This document shows, piece by piece, positions 28,586 to 36,510 of a DNA stretch of 64,000 nucleotides. The notes beneath the pieces are model-generated. The model did not search any database and had not been told where the DNA came from. It saw only the letters and a list, made by a program, of their open reading frames with translations. The stretch's first letter is position 1. Each line of letters opens with the position of its first letter. The DNA lies in the NCBI GenBank assembly GCA_016715245.1, contig JADKAS010000011.1, positions 37,501 through 101,500 on the forward strand, in the 5' to 3' direction. Made by a program: the position numbers and the translations under genes. Source of the stretch: Saprospiraceae bacterium. Its GTDB lineage: Bacteria; Bacteroidota; Bacteroidia; Chitinophagales; Saprospiraceae.

Positions 28586-29272
28586 ATGAAACCCACCCTC
28601 CTACTCCTCCACGGCGCTCTGCATACTTCCGGACAGTTTACATTGCTTTCTGAAAGGTTAGAGCCATTTTTTACTGTTTTTACTCTGGATTTTAGTGGCC
28701 ATGGTAAGGTGGCTTATGAGGGTGAATTGAATATGTCGGTATTGGTACAGGATATCACAAAATACATCGACAAAATGGATTGTGAAACCTGTCATATCTT
28801 TGGATATTCGATGGGTGGATATGCAGCTGTATCGTATGCCAAAAGCCAACCTAAAAAATTGGGTAGCATTATAACATTGGGTACCAAGTGGGACTGGAAT
28901 CCAACCTCATCGGACAAAGAAATTTCTATGCTCGATGCGGATATAATGAAAGAAAAAATCCCTTCTTATGTGGCAAAATTGCAGTCACTGTTTGGAGAAA
29001 ACAACTGGGTCAATGTGGTGCGAAACACCGCAAATCTGATGTTTGACTTGGGTCATGGCGGTGCCTTGAAGGAAGATGATTTCAGGAAAATGGAAACAGA
29101 GGTACTGATCTTGCGTGGCTCGGAGGATAAAATGGTGAGTGCGGAATCTTCGGTCGAAGTGGCTGGTTGGTTGAAAAACGGAAGTTATAAAGAGATAGAG
29201 GGAGCTCCTCATCCGTTTGAAAAAATAGACGTGGGGGTTTTAGTGAGTGAGATATGTAAATTAAATTTATAA
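28586..29272 (+). CDS. Alpha/beta-hydrolase fold protein
   Basis: 228 aa. Oxyanion motif LLLHGALHTSGQF near residue 7, nucleophile elbow FGYSMGGYAA (Ser about 95), acid in RGSEDKMVS and catalytic His in GAPHPFEKI near the C-terminus. This is a complete Ser-Asp-His hydrolase without signal peptide. Substrate unknown; similar proteins are esterases or MenH-like enzymes. The frame is intact, unlike the restriction genes just before it. Confidence 0.9.
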   Translation: MKPTLLLLHGALHTSGQFTLLSERLEPFFTVFTLDFSGHGKVAYEGELNMSVLVQDITKYIDKMDCETCHIFGYSMGGYAAVSYAKSQPKKLGSIITLGTKWDWNPTSSDKEISMLDADIMKEKIPSYVAKLQSLFGENNWVNVVRNTANLMFDLGHGGALKEDDFRKMETEVLILRGSEDKMVSAESSVEVAGWLKNGSYKEIEGAPHPFEKIDVGVLVSEICKLNL

Positions 29273-29730
29273 TTATTATTGTAACTCCTAGTTGTTAATC
29301 AATACTATTTAATGTAATATTTTATCAAATTTCAATGCCTCGTGCCGGCGGGCACTTACTTTTTTTCTCGTCTCGTCACCAAAGACGAGACGAGACCAAA
29401 AAAGTAAGCAATCCCGATAAAAATCGGTCTCGTTATTTGTGACGAGATAAAAAAGGTGATTGCAAGCACATGATGGTGATTTAATCGCACGAAGCCCGCA
29501 AAAGACTGGAGTACACTTTCGAATTAATTTACTACAGTAACCTATGCCGCTCACGCGGTTCACTTCATCGAAGCCTTGCACGGCTTCGGTCTCGTCCTAT
29601 AAGACGAGACTTCATTTCGTTCACTATCACTGTTTTTAGGCCCGGAGTCACTAAAGTTAACTTTTGTCGTTAAATGCTGGGACTTTGAAGATAACCCGAT
29701 TTTGTGGGGAAAAGGGGTGATTTTACTGTA
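29273..29730. repeat. Gene-free segment with GTCTCGTC / GACGAGAC hairpins
   Basis: An 11-bp perfect stem CTCGTCTCGTC / GACGAGACGAG lies at 29367-29394 and an 8-bp stem GTCTCGTC / GACGAGAC at 29589-29610; a further GTCTCGTTATTTGTGACGAGA lies at 29428-29448. The segment also has ACTTACTTTTTT and its complement AAAAAAGTAAGC on either side of the first hairpin. It resembles the repeated intergenic sequences common in Bacteroidota. An antisense 90-codon frame here is not credible as a gene. Confidence 0.55.
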
Positions 29731-29877
29731 AATCTGCGGAATCTATGTTATTTACACCACATTCCGCAGATTATTAATTACAAATCTGCGGAATCTATAC
29801 TTTTTTACGCACATTCCGCAGATTATTATTGCTAATTATGCGGAATCGTTGTATATTTGCACACATTCCGCAGATTA
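29731..29877. repeat. Three inverted-repeat units at 52-bp period, upstream of the DUF234 ATPase
   Basis: Each unit has arms CTGCGGAAT and ATTCCGCAG, starting at 29734, 29786 and 29838 (the last with ATGCGGAAT). The spacing is 52 bp both times. The third unit contains TATATTTG, a -7-like element, and ends 16 bp before the ATG of the ATPase gene. Confidence 0.85.
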
Positions 29878-29892
29878 AGTAAAATACACACC

Positions 29893-31314
29893 ATGATAGG
29901 TCGTAAAAAAGAGATACAAATACTAACAAAAGCATACACATCAGACAAACCTGAACTCATTGCAGTTTTTGGCAGAAGACGGGTTGGTAAGACTTATTTG
30001 ATCAGACAATATTTTAAAGATAAGATAGACTTCGAACTGACAGGTCTTAAAGATGGGACTAAGCAGCAACAGTTGAGAAATTTTTCCTACAGTATGAAGG
30101 AAGCACTAAAGGCAGATGAAGTGCCACCGACACCACCTGACTGGCTGGAAGCATTCCATCAGCTGAAAGTATTTCTCGAATCTGTAAATGATACTAATGA
30201 ACGCAAAGTAGTTTTTATAGACGAATTGCCGTGGATTGCTGCCGGAAGATCAGATTTTTTGACAGGCTTAAGCTATTTTTGGAATAGTTATGCCTCAAAA
30301 GCCAATATTGTGGTTGTCATCTGCGGATCCGCCACAGCATGGATGACTCAAAAAATCATCAACAATAAAGGAGGACTGCATAACCGTGTGACTAATCAGA
30401 TTTTTCTGCAACCGTTTACCCTGACAGAAACTGAAGAATTTCTCAAACATAAAAAGGTATATCTGGATCGGTATCAAATCATTCAAATCTACATGGCCAT
30501 TGGTGGCATCCCTCTATATCTGGAACAGATACAGGAAGGACAAAGTGCGGTTCAGAATATCGACCGTATATGTTTTCACCAAAATGGATTTCTAAGAAAT
30601 GAATTTGACAATTTGTATAGCGCACTTTTCAGCAATGCCGATCGGTATGTGATGATTGTCGAAGCACTTTCATCTTCCCTTAAAGGTATTGAAAGATCGG
30701 AAATCGTAAGACAAACAAATATAAAGGATGGTGGAGGATTGTCCGGCATGCTGAGAGACCTCGAGATGTCCGGGTTTATATCCTCTTATGTTCCTTTTGG
30801 AAAAAAGAAAAAAAACGCCCTTTTCCGCCTGATTGATTGTTATTCCTTATTTTATCTGAGATTTATACAAAATATTCCCAAAACAGAATCTATATCATAC
30901 CAAAGTCTCAGCCAAACGCAAACCTGGAAAACCTGGACAGGATACGCTTATGAAAACATTGCTTTGATACACATCCATCAGATCAAAACAGCATTGGGCA
31001 TATCCGGTATACAAACCAAACAGTATAGTTTTATCACAAAGGCCACCGACGAACACGAAGGTGTACAAATAGACCTGCTTATTGACCGGGCTGACAATGT
31101 CATCAATCTTTGTGAAGTCAAATTTTACAATGAAGAATTCATTATTTCCAAATCGGATGCTGAAAATCTGAGGAAGAAAAAAAGCATTTTTAAACACGTA
31201 TCAAAAACAAAAAAACAGATTTTTATCACTTTACTGACTACCTTTGGTATACATCAAAACAAAAACAGTATCGGACTTATTGACCAGGTGTTGACCGTGG
31301 ACGATCTTTTTTAG
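29893..31314 (+). CDS. Archaeal-type ATPase with C-terminal DUF234 nuclease-like domain
   Basis: 473 aa from ATG 29893 (MIGRKKEIQIL, the family's usual start); 12 codons upstream lie in the repeat. P-loop VFGRRRVGKTYLI near residue 30, Walker B VVFIDELPW near 108, sensor CGSATAWM, then a winged helix (EIVRQTNIKDGGGLSGMLRD) and a C-terminal PD-(D/E)xK-like core with IDLLIDR and LCEVKFYNEEF. This is the ATPase_2/DUF234 group, abundant in archaea and Bacteroidota with unknown role. It is bracketed by its own 52-bp repeats on both sides, in the manner of an autonomous unit. Confidence 0.88.
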   Translation: MIGRKKEIQILTKAYTSDKPELIAVFGRRRVGKTYLIRQYFKDKIDFELTGLKDGTKQQQLRNFSYSMKEALKADEVPPTPPDWLEAFHQLKVFLESVNDTNERKVVFIDELPWIAAGRSDFLTGLSYFWNSYASKANIVVVICGSATAWMTQKIINNKGGLHNRVTNQIFLQPFTLTETEEFLKHKKVYLDRYQIIQIYMAIGGIPLYLEQIQEGQSAVQNIDRICFHQNGFLRNEFDNLYSALFSNADRYVMIVEALSSSLKGIERSEIVRQTNIKDGGGLSGMLRDLEMSGFISSYVPFGKKKKNALFRLIDCYSLFYLRFIQNIPKTESISYQSLSQTQTWKTWTGYAYENIALIHIHQIKTALGISGIQTKQYSFITKATDEHEGVQIDLLIDRADNVINLCEVKFYNEEFIISKSDAENLRKKKSIFKHVSKTKKQIFITLLTTFGIHQNKNSIGLIDQVLTVDDLF

Positions 31315-31350
31315 TCACAGGTTGCAATGTAATGTGACACATCATGCTAC

Positions 31351-31444
31351 TCTGCGGAATCTATGTTATTTACACCACATTCCGCAGATTATTATTTCCA
31401 TATCTGCGGAATCTATGTTATTTTGATCACTTTCCGCAGATTAT
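31351..31444. repeat. Two inverted-repeat units at 52-bp period, downstream of the DUF234 ATPase
   Basis: Left arms CTGCGGAAT at 31352 and 31404, right arms at 31379 and 31431 (the last TTTCCGCAG). Unit 31351-31392 matches unit 29733-29774 almost base for base, including the non-palindromic centre CTATGTTATTTACACCAC. Confidence 0.85.
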
Positions 31445-31515
31445 AGGCTTGCTGATTTGGCAAAATCAATGGATATGTGTTTAAAAAATGGAGTTAGAAT
31501 AAGTAAAAAGTTCTC

Positions 31516-31570
31516 TTTTGGTGATTATAATCGCCAAAAACTATGTATATTTGCGATTATAATCGCCAAA
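31516..31570. repeat. Two palindromes GGCGATTATAATCGCC-type at 32-bp period, upstream of the DUF4143 ATPase
   Basis: GATTATAATC cores lie at 31523-31532 and 31555-31564, 32 bp apart, within near-perfect 16-20 bp palindromes. Between them is TATGTATATTTG, a -7-like element; the second palindrome ends 3 bp before the ATG at 31573, so binding would cover the promoter and start. Confidence 0.85.
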
Positions 31571-31572
31571 TA

Positions 31573-32691
31573 ATGATCAACAGAATTATTTTTGATAGTA
31601 TTAAAGCTAAAATTGATTTTAGAAAGGCCATCATTTTATCAGGTCCCAGACAGGTGGGTAAAACATTTTTGCTGAATACATTAGCAAAAGAACTCCAGAT
31701 GCCATTTCTTATGATTAATGGTGACCATCCTTCCGAACGTTTGTTATGGACAAATCCGGATTTTTCTTTGGTCAAATCACTTATCGAACCGTATCAACTT
31801 ATTATTTTTGATGAAGCACAACGGATTGAAAATATAGGACTTACCGTCAAAATGATTGTCGACAGCCAATCAGAAAAACAAATAATCATTACGGGTTCTT
31901 CGGCACTTGGATTGGGTGATACCATTCAGGAGCCCTTGACAGGGCGAAAATGGGAATTTCAGATGTTTCCCCTTTCATGGTCGGAACTCAGCAGTCATTA
32001 TACTCTGGCAAAAGCGTTGCCTATGCTTGAATCACTATTAATTTATGGAAGTTATCCCGACATTGTGCTTCAGGGAGATAAAGAAGAACTGATCCAAAAT
32101 TTGTCCGGCAGCTACTTATATAAAGACATTCTCGAACTTGGAGGTATCAGAAAGCCGGAATACCTTGTCCGGCTGCTTCAATCACTTGCCTGGCAGGTTG
32201 GTAGTGAAGTTTCTTACAACGAATTGGCCAAAACTGTCGGAATTGACAAAGAAACGGTCATCAGTTATATCAATCTCCTTGAAAAAAGTTATGTCATATA
32301 TCGCTTGAATCCTCTGTCAAGGAATGAAAGAAAGGAAATCTCCACTTCAAGGAAAATATATTTTTACGACAACGGAATCCGGAATGCCATCATCAACCAA
32401 TTTAATCCGCTCAGTATGAGAAATGATGTTGGCGCCTTGTGGGAAAACTTCTTCATCACCGAAAGACTAAAAAAGAATGCCTACATGAAAAATAACATCA
32501 AATCCTGGTTCTGGAGAAATAAGGCACAATCAGAGATTGATTATATAGAGGAAAGTAAAACCGGATTTTCTGCATTTGAAATGAAATGGAACCCACATAA
32601 AAAAACAAAGTTCAGCTCTTCTTTTACCAATTTTTATCAGCCTGAAGAAACATTCACTATACACCCTTCCAATTTTTGGAATTTCCTGTAA
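31573..32691 (+). CDS. AAA_14 / DUF4143 ATPase
   Basis: 372 aa from ATG 31573; ten codons upstream lie in the promoter palindrome. P-loop ILSGPRQVGKTFLLN near residue 25, Walker B LIIFDEAQRI, sensor IITGSSALGL and GRKWEFQMFPLSWSEL are the AAA_14 signature. The DUF4143 part includes a winged helix (YNELAKTVGIDKETVISYIN) and ends in a nuclease-like SEIDYIEE..AFEMKW (D-ExK). Function of the family is not known. Like the ATPase before it, it is flanked on both sides by repeats of its own type. Confidence 0.9.
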   Translation: MINRIIFDSIKAKIDFRKAIILSGPRQVGKTFLLNTLAKELQMPFLMINGDHPSERLLWTNPDFSLVKSLIEPYQLIIFDEAQRIENIGLTVKMIVDSQSEKQIIITGSSALGLGDTIQEPLTGRKWEFQMFPLSWSELSSHYTLAKALPMLESLLIYGSYPDIVLQGDKEELIQNLSGSYLYKDILELGGIRKPEYLVRLLQSLAWQVGSEVSYNELAKTVGIDKETVISYINLLEKSYVIYRLNPLSRNERKEISTSRKIYFYDNGIRNAIINQFNPLSMRNDVGALWENFFITERLKKNAYMKNNIKSWFWRNKAQSEIDYIEESKTGFSAFEMKWNPHKKTKFSSSFTNFYQPEETFTIHPSNFWNFL

Positions 32692-32696
32692 CTTCG

Positions 32697-32754
32697 CTTT
32701 TGGCGATTATAATCGCCAATATCTATATTTTTTGGCGATTATAACCGCCAAAAA
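32697..32754. repeat. Two palindromes at 32-bp period, downstream of the DUF4143 ATPase
   Basis: TTGGCGATTATAATCGCCAA (cores 32705-32714) and TTGGCGATTATAACCGCCAA (core 32737-32746), again 32 bp apart, beginning 6-10 bp after the stop codon. The interval holds CTATATTTTTTGG, resembling the promoter interval of the upstream pair. Confidence 0.85.
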
Positions 32755-32825
32755 CAATGTTTTTCGATTTTTTATGCTTCAAAAAGGAATGCTAAAAAGA
32801 AAATACAGATCAACAAAAGTCAACA

Positions 32826-33494
32826 TCAATCCTTCTCCTCAAAAAAATGAATCTCTGCTTCGTACTCTCCGTTTTCGATATCTTCCTTTTCAATCATGTA
32901 TTTTGAAGTGAGAATTTCGTAGGTGTTGTTTTCCTTGAGGTGAAACTTCCAGATGATTTTTTCGGCATCGCCGAAAGTTTCTTTTCCTGTCACCTGGTCT
33001 TCATACAAACGTTGAATAATACTTCTTTCACTCAGGCTTTGCGCCAGCGCCTTGGTAAGTATTTCTTTGTTGATTTCAATGTGTTCTTCGGCCTTACTTA
33101 TTATTTCCATAAGTATAATGGATGCCTCAGTGTTGGGAAATTTTCCTTTGTACGCCTTAAATAAAAGCTGGTTGATATTAAACAAGTCGTAGTGAAAAGA
33201 CGGGTCGGCATATTGTTCGGCGACCTTTTCTTCCAACATATCATTCGCAATATTCTGAATTTGTCCGGCGGAAAGGCGTTCGCCCAACTTATACGTCAAA
33301 ACTATTTCTGCTGATTCTTCCGGTTCAAAATCGGTAATGGCCATGTACAACATTTCCCTCAATTCTTCGGGTTTGAGCTTGTCCGCATCGGGGAGATTCA
33401 TCCTGTCCAGCAACAACACAAAATCTTCATTGGACCAATAAAAATCCAGTTCGTTGACTGTTTTAATGCTCAATATTTTTACTTCAACCTTCAT
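32826..33494 (-). CDS. Conserved-looking hypothetical protein, acidic and soluble
   Basis: 222 aa without signal peptide or membrane segment, rich in Glu and Asp (ITDFEPEESAEIVLTYKLGE). The first third looks alpha/beta, the middle (LMEIISKAEEHIEINKEILT) helical, and the end (YEILTSKYMIEKEDIENGEY) strand-forming. I do not recognise a family. It is transcribed towards the DUF4143 ATPase and ends about 70 bp from its downstream repeats. Confidence 0.65.
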   Translation of the reverse strand: MKVEVKILSIKTVNELDFYWSNEDFVLLLDRMNLPDADKLKPEELREMLYMAITDFEPEESAEIVLTYKLGERLSAGQIQNIANDMLEEKVAEQYADPSFHYDLFNINQLLFKAYKGKFPNTEASIILMEIISKAEEHIEINKEILTKALAQSLSERSIIQRLYEDQVTGKETFGDAEKIIWKFHLKENNTYEILTSKYMIEKEDIENGEYEAEIHFFEEKD

Positions 33495-33564
33495 ACCTTT
33501 TACTTTTCACCATACACAACAAAGGAAAGCCTTTTCTGTTGACAAAAAATCAAACAGATAAACT

Positions 33565-33587
33565 AACTGAGTTATAATGTCTCAGTT
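33565..33587. terminator. Hairpin after the hypothetical gene's promoter region, before the soeA end
   Basis: AACTGAG / CTCAGTT, a 7-bp stem with a 9-base loop, lies 52 bp beyond the soeA stop on its transcribed strand. A T-tract is weak, so this is only a candidate. Confidence 0.3.
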
Positions 33588-33638
33588 TATTTATATCCCG
33601 ACAGCTATAAAATCACTTGCCACACAACCGGTCTTATC

Positions 33639-36482
33639 TTATTTCAGATAATAGGCGTCTTTCAGCGGTTTTAATGGTCTTCGGAACCACAAAGGCCTCC
33701 TCAACCCATCCGGTCCCGGTGCTGGTCTTGTCATTTTCAACCATTCACGATAAATCTCCATGGACTTGTTGGTGTCCACCATGATGTCACCGTATTTGTC
33801 GTCAGGCCCGGGGGCTTCTATCCGAACGCGTTGGTGCCAGCAATGCATGCCACTGATGGGATCCGGGTGTACCGCGTGGGTAATGTTCTGATGTACACCA
33901 CCGTCAGCCCAGAATATCCTTTTACTGTCCGGATCGGAACTTTCAAATGGTTTGATGCCTGACTTGGTATTCATCTTCCATTTTCCGTCGCCGGATTGCA
34001 CTATTTTTACCGTATTGGTAGCCCATCTGTTGCCCTGATCCTGTTCTCTTCTCCAGCGGCCAAGGTGGTGTGAACATGCCACCACACCCGGTTTCATACC
34101 CTGAGTCACCCATACTTTGTCCACGAAGTAGCCTATATCGGTGTTGAGTTTGACAAGGTCTCCTGTTTTGAATCCCCACCTCGCAGCGTCATCGGGATGC
34201 ATCCAGATCGGATTCCTCTGCGAAATCTCATACAGCCACTTTGCATTACCTGATCGGGAATGGATGAGTGTCGGCAAACGGAATGTGGGAACCAATACGT
34301 ATTCTCCTTTTTCTCTGTCGAGGCTTTCAGGGTGTATATGGCTTTTAATGTACGTTGGAATAGCGTATTCCGGCCATTTCCAATCGACCATAGTCTGTGA
34401 ATAAAATTCATTTTTACGGCTCGGCGTCATAAATCCGACCATTGGTTTTCCATTGATCATAACCCCGATCGGATTGCCGTTTTTAGAGATTAATCCCGAT
34501 TCAGGATCCGTCACACTTCCTTCAAGATCTGATGGTGCCAGCTCTTTTTCATTCTTTTTGTATCCGTATTTTTCCACTTCGAAAGCTCCGTATTTTCGCA
34601 TGTATTCCAATGGCGTCAGACCTTCTTTGGCGGCAGTTTCGGGCAATCCTTTGGTATTGTCAAAGATAAACTGATAATATTCATCAACCGTGATTTTTTG
34701 TCCTGGCCTGTACGGAGATTCAAAATGTTTCCTGATGCCGAGAGAACCGTCAGGGTCAATGCGCCAGCTCAGTTCAATCCAGAATTCATCTTCTTCCCAG
34801 ACTTCTCCGGGATTCACTTCATAAGTATAAGTCACCTCTTTTCCGGCGCGTCTTGCCGCTTCGCGAAGCACAGGTTGGCGGAAAGCTATCCATGTACCCG
34901 CATGGGTTCCGTAAGTATTCAGGTCATGTCTTTCCGACGCCAGTCCCATCGGAAGCACATAGTCGGCAAAAAAGGCAGTTTCGCTCCAGGTTGGTGTAAG
35001 CGCAGCGTGAAGACCAAAAAGATTTTCATCACTGTAGGCTTCCAGCCAGGTAAATCCATCGGGATAGGTCCAGACCGGATTAAATACACGTGAAAAATAG
35101 ACATCCATTTTTCCTCTACCGTCTTTCAACATGTGAGGAAGCAGAAAACTCATTTCAAAAAATGCCAGTGGATACTCTTTCGGAAAATGTAATTCATTCC
35201 AGAATTTTTGTCCGGGTGGTACATCAAAAAACTTAGGATGGAATTTATTCCAGTCTTCAAATCCTGTTCCGCCGGGTGCACCAACACTTCCTGTAAGCAC
35301 ATTCAAAAAGTATAAAGCTCTCGATACACACCAGCCTCCAAGGTTGCCGCTGGCAGCACTTCGCCAGTTGTGCGTGGCAAATCTTTCTCCGGCTTCACCG
35401 ATTTTGATGGCAACTTCCCTGATGGTAGCAGCCGGCACCCCACTCTCTTTTTCTGCAAATTCCGGAGTATATTCCACATATTCCTCCTTCATTTTTTGAA
35501 TGTAATTTTCGAAGGTCACCTCAACAGAAGGATGCATTTTTGTTAAATATTCCTGCCAGTTGGTCCAGTTTTCAAGGTAATTCCTGTTGAACAGATTTTC
35601 ATCAATAATGATTTTGGCCATAGCCAGTAAAACTGCCGCTTCAGAACCAGGATGACTCGGCAACCAATAATCTGACATGCTCGCTGTATTGGAAAGTCTT
35701 GGATCCATGGTAGCCAGTTTGGCTCCGTTCATTTTACCCTCAATGATTCTTTGAGCATGAGGATTGAAGTAGTGACCGCTTTCAAGGTGGGCAGAGATGA
35801 GCAGGATAAATTTGGCTGAACTGTGATCCGGAGAAGGTCTGTCATAGCCTGACCAGATGTTGTATCCGAACCTGGCTCCAGAACTGCAGATATTGGTATG
35901 GCTGTTGTGTCCATCTATACCCCAACCCTGCAATACACGGTTCATATACCCTTCGTGACCCGGTCTTCCTACGTGATAGGCTACTTCATTGTGTCTTCCT
36001 TCGACGATGGCTTTGCGGATTCTGGCACCGATTTCGTCAAGAGCCTGGTCCCAGGTCACTCTTTCCCAGTCACCATCGCCTCTTTTGCCTTTTCTTTTCA
36101 AAGGGTATAATATTCTGTCAGGGTCGGTAATCTGATTTATGGTTGCCGGACCTTTGGCGCAGTTTCGTCCCCGGGAAGCCGGGTGATAAGGATTACCTTC
36201 AAATTTCCTGACCTGGTTGGTTGCTTTATCAATATAGGCTGTCAGCCCACAGGCACTTTCGCAATTAAAGCATGTGGTCGGCACAATGGTATATGTCTTT
36301 TTTTCCTTTTTCGGCCAGGACTTCGCTTCGTATTCTTCCCAGTGATCCCATTTGTCCATGGGTGGAAAATTGTCTAGGGAAGTTTCTGTCATACGTTCCA
36401 GGGAAGGATCTCTGTCTTTGGTTAAATCAGGAATAATGCCTAATTTTTCTGCTATGTTTTCTATGAAAGAACGATTTTTCAT
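33639..36482 (-). CDS. soeA: Molybdopterin oxidoreductase catalytic subunit, probable cytoplasmic sulfite dehydrogenase SoeA
   Basis: 947 aa. One [4Fe-4S] site by Cys71, Cys74, Cys78 (CFNCESACG) and Cys108 (GRNCAKG), then the molybdopterin domains (about 120-740) and the C-terminal Mo-bis-MGD binding domain (WMHPDDAARWGFKTGDLVKL, VVACSHHLGRW). No twin-arginine signal is present, so it stays in the cytoplasm, as known for SoeABC and unlike Phs/Psr enzymes, which are exported. Its partner is the FeS/NrfD fusion 28 bp upstream. The neighbours (persulfide dioxygenase, SulP) fit oxidation of sulfite to sulfate. Other members of this branch reduce or oxidise polysulfide or tetrathionate, so the substrate is inferred. 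Confidence 0.8.
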   Translation of the reverse strand: MKNRSFIENIAEKLGIIPDLTKDRDPSLERMTETSLDNFPPMDKWDHWEEYEAKSWPKKEKKTYTIVPTTCFNCESACGLTAYIDKATNQVRKFEGNPYHPASRGRNCAKGPATINQITDPDRILYPLKRKGKRGDGDWERVTWDQALDEIGARIRKAIVEGRHNEVAYHVGRPGHEGYMNRVLQGWGIDGHNSHTNICSSGARFGYNIWSGYDRPSPDHSSAKFILLISAHLESGHYFNPHAQRIIEGKMNGAKLATMDPRLSNTASMSDYWLPSHPGSEAAVLLAMAKIIIDENLFNRNYLENWTNWQEYLTKMHPSVEVTFENYIQKMKEEYVEYTPEFAEKESGVPAATIREVAIKIGEAGERFATHNWRSAASGNLGGWCVSRALYFLNVLTGSVGAPGGTGFEDWNKFHPKFFDVPPGQKFWNELHFPKEYPLAFFEMSFLLPHMLKDGRGKMDVYFSRVFNPVWTYPDGFTWLEAYSDENLFGLHAALTPTWSETAFFADYVLPMGLASERHDLNTYGTHAGTWIAFRQPVLREAARRAGKEVTYTYEVNPGEVWEEDEFWIELSWRIDPDGSLGIRKHFESPYRPGQKITVDEYYQFIFDNTKGLPETAAKEGLTPLEYMRKYGAFEVEKYGYKKNEKELAPSDLEGSVTDPESGLISKNGNPIGVMINGKPMVGFMTPSRKNEFYSQTMVDWKWPEYAIPTYIKSHIHPESLDREKGEYVLVPTFRLPTLIHSRSGNAKWLYEISQRNPIWMHPDDAARWGFKTGDLVKLNTDIGYFVDKVWVTQGMKPGVVACSHHLGRWRREQDQGNRWATNTVKIVQSGDGKWKMNTKSGIKPFESSDPDSKRIFWADGGVHQNITHAVHPDPISGMHCWHQRVRIEAPGPDDKYGDIMVDTNKSMEIYREWLKMTRPAPGPDGLRRPLWFRRPLKPLKDAYYLK

Positions 36483-36510
36483 ATTATGTTATTTCTAAAG
36501 TTTTTTAAAA

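Noticed and set aside
29309..29581. 90-codon minus-strand frame between the hydrolase and the ATPase
   Set aside because: It runs through GACGAGAC hairpins and repeat-like sequence, has no start context and no recognisable protein pattern.
29731..29877. Possible CRISPR array (regular repeats)
   Set aside because: Only three units, the intervals between arms are part of the unit and are similar rather than unique spacers, and no cas genes are near. The units also recur behind the gene.
31516..32755. Palindromes as terminal inverted repeats of an insertion sequence
   Set aside because: They lie in pairs at fixed 32-bp period rather than as single ends, the enclosed protein is an AAA_14/DUF4143 ATPase, and no transposase or target-site duplication was seen.
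34141..36110. Several frames of 60-130 codons opposite soeA
   Set aside because: They are antisense shadows of a long intact conserved gene.
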